Source of the DNA: Amoebophrya sp. A120 | Lineage: Eukaryota > Sar > Dinophyceae > Syndiniales > Amoebophryaceae | Direction: 5' to 3' | Length of the DNA: 64,000 bases | NCBI GenBank assembly: GCA_905178155.1 | Contig: CAJINV010000006.1 | Location: 1,303,876-1,367,875 of the forward strand | Shown: in pieces, positions 33,324 to 46,200 of the stretch | Layout of the letters: each line of letters starts with the position of its first letter | Numbering within the stretch: the stretch's first letter is position 1 | The notes under the pieces: model-generated | What the model was told of the DNA's origin: nothing | The model's database searches: none | What the model saw: the letters and a program-made list of their open reading frames with translations, nothing else | Made by a program: the position numbers and the translations under genes

Positions 33324-33668
33324 CTAGAAACGCCGCTTCGCAACACACTTGCTGCACCTCATGCGACTAGCTACAACGCCCTTTGGTCGTTTCAACAGGA
33401 TAAACGCAACCGGCGTAATGCGCTTCGCTACGGATTGGGCGGGAAGGTCCTTGAGGCGCTGGTCTGGGTTTTCGTTTTGTACGTTTTGTACAGTGTGTCC
33501 TTGGTCGCGGATTTTCTCGCACTCGCGGAGGCGACGGACGAAACGGCCGTGTATGCTACAGGATTCTTGAGTCAACTAACGCCAAGTGCAATAAGCTGCG
33601 GAGCAAGAACAGCTCGGATTTTAGTCCAAGTACTACTCAACGTATACAGGAGAAGTAATGACAAATAA
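33324..33668 (+). CDS. possible exon with one membrane segment
   Basis: The frame is open from about 33321 after a plausible 3' splice site (GTCGTGCTAG). It has no ATG near its start. It encodes a basic stretch then VLEALVWVFVLYVLYSVSLV, a membrane helix. It may bel to the gene before or after; I could not connect it. Confidence 0.3.
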   Translation, partial: LETPLRNTLAAPHATSYNALWSFQQDKRNRRNALRYGLGGKVLEALVWVFVLYVLYSVSLVADFLALAEATDETAVYATGFLSQLTPSAISCGARTARILVQVLLNVYRRSNDK

Positions 33669-33845
33669 ACGCACAACAAATAGGAGTCGATAAGGGACAA
33701 TCTAAGGCTTAGAGTCGAACAGATTTAAATCATCAAACGCACAACAAAAATCCCCACCGAGAAAAAAAACAGTCCTATGTGTGTGTGTGTTTCGACTACT
33801 GTACATAGATGGCGGTCCTCGTGATAATGACATAAGAAGATGATA

Positions 33846-36800
33846 GCGAAGTATTAATTTGAAGATGAAGTTACCTCAGGAATTGGGTTCCACCCTCTGC
33901 ATAAAGCAAAGCTTTCGTCAACGTCTTTGAAGAGGCCGCCAGCAGGAGAAAAACTGTCTGTGGCTGATTCGAAAGCGAAAACGAGCAAAGAACCGGATCG
34001 CGAAAAAGCTGCCGGGAAATCGTCGACGACATCCGTTGAGGAGGAGAAGCTACCAGGACCTGCAGGAGACGCTTCTACTTCTCCGCTCCCCGACGCTACG
34101 TCCTCGAGCGAGGTCGCGGCTGCGGATAAAAACAGCGGTGGAAACAACCCTCCGGTCACGGTCCTCGATACTATCGTCCACAGAAAATAGTAAGCTTTGA
34201 TTCGTTGTCATCGCATGCGCACAAATCAATTGGGTATTTTCGTACTGAATTCTGATGGATATGCCGCTTCTTCACGCAATTTCCGTGTCGTTGTAATTGG
34301 TTACTATCGAGAGAGTTGGTTTGTGGATGCGCGGACGGTAGAAACAAAGGTAAATGCATTTCATAAGTGCTACAACGACCGAGACGGACTCCAACCAGAA
34401 ACAACGGAGGAAAGAAAATGCAGAAGGCGACGTTGCTCCTGGCCAAGAAGCCGCACTCCCGCAGCAACAAAGTGCAACTTCATCCACATCTCCTACTTCT
34501 GATTATGATGCAGCTTCAGGTAAGGAGCAACAGCAAGCAGCCGCAGCTTCATCCGGAGGAACGCCGCGCACAGATGCCACTGTCCTTGGTCGGAAGGAAC
34601 AGGAGAACAAGGACGGGTCTGCCCTGCTCGAAAGGAGTAGACTTCTTGCTGCGATAAGCAATCAGGTAACAGGGGGGGCGAAAGCGGAGGCGGACAACGA
34701 CAATGGCCCTGCAGGTGCTGACGATACCAAAGAAGCGGGGGAAGCGAACAAGCCTGCAAAGAAGATTAGCTCTTGGCAGAGATTCAAAGCGCTGATGGGG
34801 CGAGTCAGCCTTCCCTGGGCGAGCTCTGCTTTCGCTAACACGGGCGTCGACCTGTCCGCAATGCTAAAAAAAGGAGACGCCAAAGGCATTGAGAAGGTGG
34901 AAGACGACGCGGAAGACGAGTTTGAAAAGGAAATGGCGGAAATGGAACAGGCACTGCAAAATCGCCGTGAAACGAATTTTCAGCTAAAACAAAAGCCAGT
35001 TACCGACGGGCAGAAAGGTGTTAACGCAGGGGAACGCTTGGCAGAAGAGGCGCTGGAGGTACCTCGGGGGATCCGCTATCTACTGCATGCCGCCCTCTCC
35101 ATACTGTCAGGAGAACACTTGATGGAGAACAATGGTGACGTGCTCGAAACTCTGCACGTGGACAAGGAGCGCAAGGACGAGTTTTCGAGAAAGCTATCGA
35201 AGCACGAAGACGAACGCAGGGCCGAGGAGCTAGAGGAAGTGGAAACAGGATCCGTAGAAAAGGCAGAACCTGGCCAATCGTTTGACAAGAAAGGCGCGCG
35301 CACGAAATATGTCGCGTCAGAGGATGGACTAAAAGCCGACTTCCACGAGCCAATGTACCTACAGGGTGACGTCACACATCTAAAACCTAAAGACGAGAAC
35401 GGGTCTGTTGAGTTTGAGCAAAGCCTGCGGTTTGTTTCTTCAGGGGATATTTGGGAGATTGTTGGGGTGGAAGACTTATCCAACATAGCGAAAGTGGAAT
35501 ATAACGTGGATTCAACAGAGAGCGGTGGGGGTGAGGCTAAAAAAACAACTCGCTACTTTCCAATGTGCGAGGTTCTTGTGGAGGACAAAATTAATCAAGA
35601 CAACGTCGACATGATGCAACAGCACAATAATTACAACCTTCCTCTAGACCTCTCCTCCAAGCGCTATCTGCACCAGAGAGCACTCCGTATGCCCGCTCGT
35701 CTACGCATAAAAAAACTTGCACACCGGTGGGGGAAAAATGCTGTCTTCGACTTCGAGGACGTCGACGGGCAGAAAAAAAGACCGAAAAAAGGAGAGGCAA
35801 CGATGGAGTTTCCCCTGAATGAGAACGACAAGGACTGCAATATCATCGGAGGACCACCAGCACAAGATTGCAAATTTAGTGAGAAGTGGGAAACGTACAT
35901 GAATCTACTTGACGAGTACTGGGACAAAATGAGCACGTCCAAGGAAGGTTTTTTGGGAAGGATCGATATTGAAACGGGAACAATGGAGATAATGGTTGCT
36001 GGCTTTGAAGCCCTTCAAGCGGGTAAAGCAATGGCTAAGGAGGCGATGGCGAAGGAGGAAAAAGCGGCCGGCGACGACCAAACGACTAGTGCATCAGCAG
36101 CCCTTCAGGTTAGAAGTAACGACAATGCCGCTCCCGCTTACGCTAATAATGTTCACGGCGGCGACGACCAACTACAGCTAGAAGCAAAGAATGCAGCAGC
36201 TCTACTGTCCACGACAATATGCCAGGAAAAGACCGCGTGTATGCAATCGCGTGCAAGCCGATAACCGTTCTTTCCGGAGACATTATCATACACACGTGCT
36301 TATACACGTTGTACAGGAAAACGCAATTCGAATTCGTGCATGCAACAGATAGTATTGATACAGAAGATCTGGCTGCACCAGCATGAGACGTGGCTTTTGT
36401 TTGCACAGCATACAGCACGGCGAACGTTGAACCAAAGGGCGGGCAACAACTCGAAAAGACGAAAGTCGACGACGGATCTTGGGCTCAGTCAAGACCGGTT
36501 GGAGATGAGCCTCCACAGCAGCACACCAAAGAAGAGAATGTTGCTGCTCCAGTCTCCACAGAAGCAGATGCTGGCGATCCACTGCAGCAAGGAAACGCGG
36601 CACGGAAAACTGATGATGGACACGTCCTTAGTGGAGCCACCTTTACCAGCGCCGAGCAAATCCAGCCGGACGGCAGCACGACGGTCGGAAACACCCCGGA
36701 GCGAGACGCGCCTGCTCCTCCGCCGCACACGACGACCCAAGCGAAAACCACTGGCGCGACCCAACCCGATACGGACGAAAATGGTGACCAGAAGCAGCAC

Positions 36801-37430
36801 GGGAGCAAAGTGAGCAAAGATACGTCGCCTTTTTCAGTTTCCTCTGGCGGACGAGATGATGGAGACAGAAAAGACAGCGCGTCCGACCAGCACTCTTTTG
36901 TGGAGAAGAAAAGCAGCTCACACACCTCCTCCCAGGCTGTCCCAGATGCTGCACTCGCGGAAGAAGGAGAAGCTTTTGCCCTCGAGAATCAGTTGCCAGG
37001 ACAGCAACACGCGGGCGGCGCGCCAGCCAGTCCGGATCCAGGTGTAGCAAAACGAACAGGAACGGCAACAACGGTACAGAGCAAGAACAACCATCAGAAA
37101 CCACAGGCGATATTGAAAGAAGCGGCAATAAAACATGATAGTTTCTACGATGATGTGGTGGATGCAGCATCAGCATCTTCTGCCATTCAGCTACAGGTAC
37201 AGCAGTCAAGCGGCGACAGAAGTAGGCTTTTGGCGCAGCCGGGGGACTCACATCACATCTTCGCGATTCTAACCAACCCCGCGTTCTACTCCGAGCACGC
37301 GCACGTCCTCTCGGTGATTTTTTTCGTCCTTTTCATCTTCATTTTCCGCTCCCACGTCCGCTCTACGCTGACCAAAGGGTGGAACTTTGTCCGGAACCCG
37401 ATGAATCTGCAGCGGCGATTATGTTGTTGA
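33846..37430 (+). CDS. unknown large protein with C-terminal membrane helix
   Basis: Three exons join in frame: about 33846-34189, 34368-36238 and 36409-37430 (roughly 1070 residues). No ATG starts the first exon, so an upstream exon is missing. Most of the protein is hydrophilic and Glu/Lys/Gln-rich. A more ordered part (about 35080-36010) includes RYLLHAALSILSGEHL, FVSSGDIWEIVGVEDL, YFPMCEVLVEDK and GRIDIETGTMEIMVAGFEA. Near the end comes HVLSVIFFVLFIFIFRSHVR, a single membrane helix with a basic tail, so it is probably anchored in an internal membrane. Family not recognised. It carries no introner in 3.6 kb, unlike its neighbours. Confidence 0.6.
34190..34367 (+). other. GT-AG intron
   Basis: GTAAGC...TTCATAAG. 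Splicing removes the in-frame TAG at 34188-34190 and gives AAA TAT GCT. Confidence 0.6.
36239..36408 (+). other. GT-AG intron with introner-like ends
   Basis: GTATGC...TTTGCACAG. The interior starts TATGCA and the bases across the 3' site read AGCATA, like introner ends, but no target duplication is visible. Splicing gives GCG TCA TAC AGC and removes the stop at 36262. Confidence 0.55.
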
Positions 37431-37648
37431 AAGCGCACACGCAGAGAACAAAGCTGCCAGTAATACAGCCAGCATCTACCATCTGCACCAAGCTTCAACG
37501 CGCACACCAGGGCTGGTGATGTATAGTCTGCATTTGTCGTGCGTGCTGACTCGAGAGCTCAAGGCATACCTGCTTTTTTACATGTATCGGCGAGAACTGG
37601 TGGTAGATGCAGCTTGCAGAACCAAATAATAGCGAAGGTTTTGCATAT
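37431..37648. other. short intergenic or unresolved 5' exon region
   Basis: Ends in TTTTGCATATCATA, like a family B right end, but no left half or target copy was found. The next gene's 5' end is therefore unresolved. Confidence 0.4.
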
Positions 37649-38762
37649 CATACTCACCGAGACCTGGGGGCGCAGGACAGCCACTCTTCCATCCCGACCA
37701 AAGTGACCAAATCAACACGCCGCCGCGGACCGGGAGTACTGACAAGCGGGGCGGGAAGAAAAACAAAAAGAACCGGCAGGAGCCAGGACCATCTCATGAC
37801 GGACGTACTGCCAATGGCAGCGGCTTTGGAATTACATCAACGGCAAGCACACCGGAGAGGTGGAAGCGTGATCAGGACCCGGGGGCAGGTGGTAGTATCA
37901 ACAACCGCGGGCTTTTTAATAGCCCGTCCGAAGAGATCTTATCGTCCTCTTCTTCCTCGTCCCCAGCACTGTCCCGCTCCTCACCTATCTTGTGTAAAAA
38001 TCTAAATCTCCATCGCCCACGCACCCCTGCTCGGTGTCACTTTGTCATGCACATATGGCATGCATGCCCGCCTACCTTCTTTCAATGTTGGATGTTTCGC
38101 ATGACAAAGCGGTGATTATTGCGATCGCGATTTTTGTTTTTCCAACCGAGACCACCGTCGCTTTCCCCGGACGCCGAAAACCCCTTGACCCCCGACACGA
38201 AACTACACCGGAAAACGAAGCACCGGGTATCGAATGCAAAAATGTCTGGGTCTGGATAAGTGTAAACTTGTGACGCAGGTTTTTCATGACCCATGAGGTC
38301 TGGAATGCAGGACCTAGCATGACAGAGTCTGTGAGGTCTCTGCCATGCCTATCCTGCATGAGAAACTCCCTCCAAACTTGGTCGAAAGTGGACAGTCTTT
38401 GGCACTCATGCAACACAGATTTCTGCATGATTCGGATTTACCTCCATTACAAGTTGCAATCTTCCAGACCCAGATATTTTTGCAATCCATACCGGAAACC
38501 GAAGAACAACGGGTTGAAAATTACCAGTGCGCAGAAGAAGAAAATGCAGGGGAAAAAACGCGATTTGTTGGCGAGAATGAATTATGGTGAGCGGAGCTGT
38601 ACAGGGGAGAACGAAAGAACGAAGGACGGCTTTGGCGTTGCCGATACGGTTGGACGGCATCACGAGTCGTACGGAACCTTTGCCAATTTGTTCGGGAAGA
38701 AAGAAGGGAAGGAGCAGGGTACGGAGTCCACGAGGACCTCTGCGGGGGAGAATCTGGTGTAG
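37649..38762 (+). CDS. basic low-complexity protein, 5' end unresolved
   Basis: Exons about 37649-37985, 38157-38227 and 38497-38762 stay open when both introners are removed with one target copy. The joined frame starts PRPGGAGQPLFHPDQSDQ and continues with a Lys/Asn/Arg-rich part (KRGGKKNKKNRQEPGPSHDG), a Ser run and SPSLSPDAENPL. It then shows a strongly basic block (REPKNNGLKITSAQKKKMQG) and ends TRTSAGENLV at 38760-38762. The composition suits a nucleolar or RNA-binding protein, which is only a guess. A family G introner begins seven bases after the stop; reading through in another frame (EHEGSFVEVV) is possible, so the 3' end also carries some doubt. Confidence 0.5.
37986..38151. mobile_element. 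introner-like element, unassigned family
   Basis: Begins TATCTTGTGTAAAAATC and ends with GATTTTTGTTTTTCC then GAGA, an imperfect inverted repeat. Flanks TCACC/CCACC. Removing it with one flank restores the frame. Confidence 0.7.
38228..38491. mobile_element. introner, family B
   Basis: Ends TATC...CATA. Duplication CCGGG/CCGGA. Confidence 0.93.
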
Positions 38763-38768
38763 GGAACA

Positions 38769-39020
38769 TATAACCCGCTCAGGTGTTACAATCTCAAACG
38801 TCACAATAGAATTCGGAATTTGTGTTGCAAGAAGTGCATGATCTACCCTGCTCCCACAGGATTGCGCATGACAAGTTCTGGAGTCCCAATCCGCACCACA
38901 ATCTGCCGAAATTTGTATTGCAGAAAGTGGAAAGCTGTCCGAGTCTGTCATGTTGATCATGCAAGACAAATCTCAGATTCTATTGTAACGTTTCGGATTG
39001 TAACGTTTGAGCAGGTCATA
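38769..39020. mobile_element. introner, family G, at the gene's 3' end
   Basis: Ends TATA...CATA. Exact duplication GAACA. It lies just after the called stop codon, so it is in the 3' UTR unless the last exon is in another frame. Confidence 0.9.
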
Positions 39021-40274
39021 GAACACGAGGGCAGTTTCGTCGAGGTGGTACGACGTTTCACCGGGGAGACGATTTTTGTCAAACGTAATTTTTCAATTCA
39101 TGTTTACGGAGAACAACCAAGGTTGAGTTTACTAGTTCTGTTGTAAGTTTGCTTTAAGAGTAAGTTCAAAGCCAGGAGACTTGATTGCAGATGGCATGCG
39201 AAGATTCTAAAGAAGCAACCAGAAGTTTTTTTTCAATTATTGTCGCAGCTGGTCCTCCGTTTCAAATTTATTATTTTAAGTAACTGCAGGTGCAGATAAC
39301 CAGGAAACAAGAAGCAAGCAACGATTACGATGTAAAAGGACTATACGAAATCTCTCTTCGAAGTAATAGAAGAGAAAGGAGCTGCTTATGTTTGTAGTGC
39401 GCACTACTTACAGTTACACGACGACATCACGTCGTGCGTCCGCGTCGTGCGACATGTTTTTTTTTTGCTAAAGTCCATGAGACTGACTCAACAAATTGAT
39501 ATACAGCTCACGTACAACGCTCAGTTGCCGATTTTACGATGACTACTCAGTTCCTTGACGAGGTTTGTTTATTGTTTGTTTTTGTTTTTTTTTATTTGGC
39601 GCTCCGACGCTGAGGTTTCTTTTTCGTCTTTTTCATTGCTAAGTTAAAGAAAGTTTAATTTTTGATGAGGATCGCTACTTTTTCGAACTACAATCCGCCA
39701 AAATTCAAAAGGCCGCACGAAGCCGAAAACAAAGCTGGAATTTCGCAGCAATATTTTTACACCAACGCTACAGCGACGACCGTCGTCGAATAAAACTGTT
39801 TCACAACAAACGCACAAAAGATTTTTCCCCAAGCGAGCAAAGATTCGCATATTCAAAAAAAAACAAATACTCCCTCAAAGGGTGGCTATGCCGCACAGCC
39901 TAGTGCGACGAGATGGAACCCGCACTGCCAGTATCTACGGATATTGCAGCGCCCCTCCTTCCTTGCGCTCTGATGTTCCTGCCACACAACTGACACGACA
40001 CCACTGTGGAATGCGAATGGAGTTGGACGTAGTTGCTTCCGCGACGAGAGAAGTTTGGACTCTTCTGTTACTTGTTCCTGTTAAAACTGGTGTTGGATGC
40101 TGCCGCGCAGCGCAAAAAGTACTCTCTGCATTTTCCTACCCTTTTGTTCGTCGACAATCAATTCATGGCACTAGGGATTCCTCAAGACTTCTGCACCCGT
40201 GTGCAATAGAAATCCTTCATCTTTGAGAAGCTCCTGCATTTCGTGTTCTGCTAAAAATAAAATACGAAAACAAG
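39021..40274. other. intergenic, AT-rich
   Basis: T- and A-rich tracts around 39455-39610. A 114-codon frame at 39882-40226 has no support. The promoter and leader of the striatin-like gene are expected here. Confidence 0.5.
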
Positions 40275-43200
40275 ATGCACTCTTCAACTGGTTCCAACAA
40301 GCTGTATGGCGGCCACGGGTCCAGCCACGCGGCCTCGTCCGCTATGAAGATAGCCTCCGGCCAGCAGCTGCTAACCGAATTATCCCAGACGTACCGCTGC
40401 CTGGAGCGAGAGCAGCACGAAAGGGAGATTCAATTTGCGGAGCAAGAGGCGAAGATCAGCTATTTAGAAACGCAATTACTGGTCCAGGAAAAACTCAACC
40501 AAGATCTGCGGAAACGGGTGAAGATGCTGGAGTATTTGTTACGGAGGGAGCGGCAGGCGAATATGACAGTGCGCAACTACTCCCCCTCCCCCTCATTTGT
40601 ATTGCATGAACAGCAATACAGGCACCTCCACGTGTGGAGCCTGTGCACGACAAGTTCATGTGCCTGGTGTAGTGCTGTTTGGGCTTCCGGAATCTGTCAT
40701 GCAAACAAGGACCACGCAGCAGCGCTTGGATTTTGTATTTTGCATGACAAACGAGGAGGAGGGGGAGTTGTGCACTATCATATCGTACAGTTGTAGTTCA
40801 GGAGGGGGTGGTACACGGAGCAAAAATGCGGGGGCTGGCGCGGTGGAAAGTGGCGGAGGGGGTCGTGGAGCAAAGGATCCACAGCACAAAAAAGTAGACA
40901 CTTCTACAAGCAGCGGGAAGGATCAGCAGGACGAGGACGAACACGAGGGCGGACATGCGGATGCCAAAAAAGATGGCAAAACAAGTTCTGCTTCTGCTGA
41001 GGAAGACGCAGCCGACAGCAGTACCACTGCCGCGGAGGACGTCGCGAATGCTTCGTCGGTGCAAAGTAGTGCAAGGAGAAGAAGCGCGAGTACGGACGAG
41101 GATGAAGAGGGAAGAGGAACGTCTGATTCGGGTGGTGCAGAAGACAAAGAGAAACAGACGAGCTCTGCTGGTGCCTCGTCGAGCACTGCAACATCTACTT
41201 TGAAAACGAGTACGGAAGAACAAGATGAAACCGAAAGTGGTGATGGAAAAATTCAGCCTACGGACAGCCAACCCTCAGAAGAGAAATCTTCTTCCTCATC
41301 AAGTAGCAGTAGTTCCTCCTCCTCTTCCGCTAAGAATCCCGCCGACAGCAAAGAACGACAATCTTCAGCGACTAGTAGAGAAAAAATCTCCTCCAAGACC
41401 GCCAAAAGGACAAAGCCGAAATCCCGTCTCACCACCCTGCAAGAAATTGCGGCGAAGCTGCCGACGCAGCGGGCGCAGAGTGCGAAGAGCATTTTGAGAA
41501 AATACTTGAAAACATCCGTGTTTTTGACGGAAGGCGGCGCGGGGGATTTTGATCTAGGTACAGATAGTAGCTTTTTGGCATCGTGGTGTTATTTGTGATG
41601 TGTAGGGCTAGGGTTCGATGATGAGGTGCATTTGTCATGCGACGTTGTATAACTATTTCTAACTCTAAGTGGTCTAACAGATGCTCTTGCCATGCTGGCA
41701 GAGAAGCAGGACTACAAATCTTTTCGGCGCGACCGCGACCACACCAGAGGAGACCTGCACGGCAATGCGGGGCGGGATCTTATACGAATTGCAAAAGTAT
41801 CGTACTTGTAAGAATCGCATGACAGATTTCCTCAGCATGAGAGATGGAATTTGTAATGTGGATTTTTTAGTACTTTGAGAATGCATGACCGCAACGGGGT
41901 TCGCCTAAGTCGGTCATTTGTATGCAAGGCGTTGGGTTACCCGGTCGGCAGAGCCGATCCACAACGAACGAACGAACAATCTTTATTCTTGCGAGTGCGA
42001 TACTTTTGCAGTGCATAGTCTTCGCACGGGCGAGATTTGCGGGAAGTTGAAAGAGGAACATCAAGTGGCAGTAGTGGCGGTGGAGGCAGTGGAAATCAAC
42101 ATCATTCCAGTAGCTCCCATGGGGGCGAACATGACGGCGGCAGAACCTCAACTTCCTCTTCCTCCTCCGCCCAACACGCGACGGCTTCAAATAACGCCGC
42201 TGTTTCCGCCACTGCAAACAACACTACCCCGACGTCCAAGCCCTGGCGACACTACGCCTCGGTTTCCGGCGCCTTTGTCGGCTCGGTCGTGTGTCTCGCG
42301 TACGACAACCAGCGGGCGATTTTGGTCTCTGGGTCCGAGGACGGGATTGTTTGCCTGTTCGACATGCACAGCTTTAACACGCAGGAGCACGTGGAGCCGT
42401 TTGCGTCGCTCGTGCACCACCGGGCAAGGAAGCTGTGCCAGTCCATTGCGGCGGACTTTACCAAGAGTATTGAACCTATGATTTTTGTAAAAACAGAGAT
42501 TATAATTACATTGGAATTTTTTGTTCTTTGTCATGCTGAATCATGTAACACCAATGTGTGATGTGCAGTTGTGATGCAGAATATGTATATGCTCCTTCCA
42601 AACAAATTTCTCAGATCTCTTCCTCACCGCGGACGCTGCTGGAGACCTCGTTTTGTGGAAAATCAACATCTCCAATCCGAATTCCACCTCGACAAAAGGC
42701 GCTCTGGATCAAAACACGACAACCACGGTGAACAAACAAGATGTGGCGCACTGCAGCTCCGAAATTTCCGATATTTGTCTGGTGAGTTGTGGAGCTACGG
42801 GCAGTGGTAACTCTAGTAATTCCTCTTCTTCTTCCTCGGGAGCTGCAACTCCAAACACGACAACCCTTCTTGTCGCCACCGTGCATTCCGAGGAGAAGAT
42901 GCTTAGAATCTGGTCGACGGTTACCCAAGATAGTAGTGGTGCTGGCATTGCAAATAGTATCAGTACGTCCTCCTCGAACTTGAACAAAATCCAAATCGAA
43001 GTGGAATATGAGAATGCACAACTCCCCCTCCCCCTCATTTGTCATGCAAAATCGCAAATCCAGGCTGTGCCTCTTGGCACTGTTTGCATGACACGTTCTG
43101 GTAGCCCAAATAGCACTACATTTTTCCAGTGGAAATTTGTCATGCAGAACCGGCATTCTTACTGTTGCTTGTATTGCTGTTCATGCTATACAAATGAAGG

Positions 43201-46200
43201 GGAGGGGGAGTTGTGCGCAGTCATATAGAGTACGACGATTTCAAAAACGCCCGTCCGCTGTGCTGCGACTTCAACACCGGCGCAGGTAGGGCGAACGGAA
43301 ATGCTGGCACGAATGCAAGTGGTACGTCTGCGGTGGGAGGAGGAGGTGTTGCCTCTTCATCTCCATCTGCAGCCACTGGTACGACCACCGGAGCTGATAG
43401 CACGGTCACAGGAACAAGCTATGCTGTTCTCAAACGTTACATTCTCAACTGTTACAAACATGATTACTATCTAAACTGCAGCAGCTGGTCAAAAATGCAG
43501 GCGAGGGGTATGTTCTGGGGTATGTTCGGGGGTGTGTCAGGGGTATGCAAATGGCCGTCAATCACAGGCGGAATGCAATTTTTTGGCGAAAAAGCAACAG
43601 GTGGGGTATAAACATACCCCAGACACACCCCAGACACACCCCAGACACACCCCAGACATACCCCAGACAGACCCCCGAACACACCCCAGGCAAAAAGTCC
43701 GAACATACCCCAGACACACCCCGGACACACCCCGGGCCGACTTTCCGACACACCCCGGGCAGACTTTAGGACACACCCCGGACACACTTTGGGACCTCGC
43801 CACGCGAGATGTGCAATGGCGGACTCCAGTTTGTCACGCAGGCCGCCAGCCTGTCGAGCTTCCCGGGCCCCGTTGGCAAGGCCCAGGGACGAAAGGCGCC
43901 CTCGGTCAGCGCGGGGGCCCGGTCCCCGCGTCATGACCTGGGGGCCAGCTTTGGGCGCTTCCCGGACACCGTACGGCCCAGGGGCAAAAGCCCTAGGTCA
44001 GCGCGGGGACTCGGTCCTCGCGTCATGACCTAGGGGCCAGCTTTGGGCGCTTATATCCCGGAAACCACCCGCACGGCCCAGGAGGTACAAAAGCCCTAGG
44101 TCAGCGCGGGGACTCGGTCCCCGCGCCATGACCTAGGGGCCAGCTTTGGGCGCTTCCCGGAAACTAACCGGCCGCACGGCCGAGGAGCAAAGGCCCTAGG
44201 TCAGCGCGGGGACTCGGTCCCCGCGTCATGACCTGGGGGCCAGCTTTGGGCGCTTCCCGGAAACTAACCGCACGGCCCAGGGGCAAAAGCCCTAGGTCAG
44301 CGCGGGGACTCGGTCCCCGCGTCATGACCTAGGGGCCAGCTTTGGGCGCTTCCCGGAAACTAACCGCACGGCCCAGGGACAAAAGCCCTAGGTCAGCGCG
44401 GGGACTCGGTCCCCGCGTCATGACCTAGGGGCCAGCTGCAGATCCAGCGCCAGACTCTTCCTTTCTGTTCTCTTTGTTCGCGGTAGGTTAACGGGCCTAG
44501 TGTGGGCAAGCAGAGGGGCTCCGTCCGCAGATCTGTCGTGGATCAGGGGACGCAGGCCACACAGAAACACCGGGCTGCAGTGGTCTGCCTGCCCAGTGCC
44601 ACCACAACCCCCGAACTCGTCCCAGAGAAATGCCGGAAGGTCGCCGCATGGGGACTCTGTCCCCGTGCTCGGACCTTGTTTGTCATGCAAAATGACCATG
44701 ACCCGTCAGACGATCAAGCTGCTTCGCATGACAAATTCTCGCAAGGCTGAATAGCACTGTAATCCGGATCAAACCTGTAATGCAAGACGCGCAAGGTTCC
44801 CCCTCTCACCTGTGCTAGTCTCGCATCACAAATTTATGTAAGAGTTGAGAATGTAACGTTTGAGAACGCCATACAAGCCACCTCCTCGTTGTGGGGTTCG
44901 ATAACGGGATGTGTGCGATGTACGAAGTGTATCAAGTGGAGAAAAAAATCACGGAAGAACAGCATTCATCTGCTGTAGAAGAAGCTCCTTCTGCAGGCGA
45001 GGACTCTACTTCGTCTTCTCAGACCTCCGAGGACACGACGAACACCCCCACTGGGGAAGTAGAGAACAACAAGAAACCCGTATCAAATGTAAAAATGTAT
45101 GGGTCTGGAAGAATGCAAGATTTGCGATGCACGTTTTCCATGACCCATGAGGTCTGGAATGCGAGACCCAGCATGACAGATTCTTTGCGGTCTCTATCAT
45201 GCCTTTCCTGCATGAGAAACTCTCTCTCAACTTGGTCGAAAGTGGACACCTTTTGGCACTCATGCAACACAGATTTCTGCATGATTCAGATTCAGCATGA
45301 CAAGCTGCAACCGTCCACCCCCAGACATTTTTACATTTGATAACCCGGAACTACAACCGAAACTGGCAAGGACACCAGCGAGACCACAGAAGATGCAGCT
45401 GATATTGTGAGGAAAAATCCCCCCTCCCCATATCGAGAGCGGAATTTGTGTTGCTCCTGTATTTGAGTACACAAATCACATCTGTCTTGCTGGAGAGGAC
45501 TGCAGACCCATACCAAGCCTGAGCACAGAGGCTTTGACTTAGGCGCTTAGCATGAAAAGCGTCCGTGATGTAGGCTCAACAGCATGACAAACCGCCTCCA
45601 TAATGGGACGAAAGCTGCTGCCCTTGTCTTCTTGCAACACAAACGTGATTTGTGACCTCAAATCAGCAACACAAATTTTCGAAAACCTACCTCTTCAATA
45701 TGGGGGGGGGATTTTTCCTTGCGGTAGCTGACACGGAGATGAAACTGAAAGACAAAGAGTCTGACCACGACGGGAAAGAAACAAAAGACAAGGAAAAGGA
45801 TGCAGCTGCTGCTGAAACAGAAACTGGAAGTGCAGAGAAAGGTGATGATAACAAGGAGAAAGCGAGCACTACTAGTACTACTACTTCAGGATCATCATCA
45901 TCATCATCATCTACGTCTCCAACCAGTACTGGCAATGACAAAATCGTCGTAGTCCAGAAGGTGTGGCAGATCAAGCGGCTTCGGCACATCGAGTATTGCA
46001 AGGAAAAATTCCCTCTCCCCATATTGAAAACGCATCGGTCTGAAAATTTGTCATGCACATTTGTGACCACAAATCGGGTCTGTCTTGCACAGAGGCAATC
46101 TCAGGCTGTCCGCCACGTTATGCAGGCGGTTTGTATGTAGTGAGGTCACCGAACGGTTCTAACCGGGGAGTTTTTTTGACACCCAGACAGCAAAACGGCC

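Larger units (their letters stand above)
43420..44873. mobile_element. giant introner, family G, 1454 bp, carrying a satellite array
   Basis: Normal family G ends (CTCAAACGTTACATTCTC and its complement) and an exact CAAGC duplication. The usual size is 240-290 bp. About 1.2 kb of unrelated GC-rich tandem repeats (about 43490-44670) lies inside. The WD40 frame continues across it (GTS to HLLVVGFDNG). Confidence 0.93.

Noticed and set aside
38820-39146. Extra C-terminal exon (EHEGSFVEVVRRF...) for the basic protein
   Set aside because: It needs a different frame from the clear upstream reading, or an unproven intron from 38587. The TAG at 38760-38762 is simpler.
40597-41598. Start of the long ORF inside the family D introner at 40562
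   Set aside because: The first 60 codons are introner sequence; the real exon joins at 40788. Many long ORFs here begin or end inside introners in the same way.
41895-41990. tRNA or tRNA-derived SINE within the family A introner
   Set aside because: GGTTCG resembles a B box, but I could not draw a cloverleaf or find an A box at the right distance.
43600-44440. CRISPR-like array
   Set aside because: Repeat units are contiguous with no unique spacers and carry satellite-type hairpins inside a eukaryotic introner.
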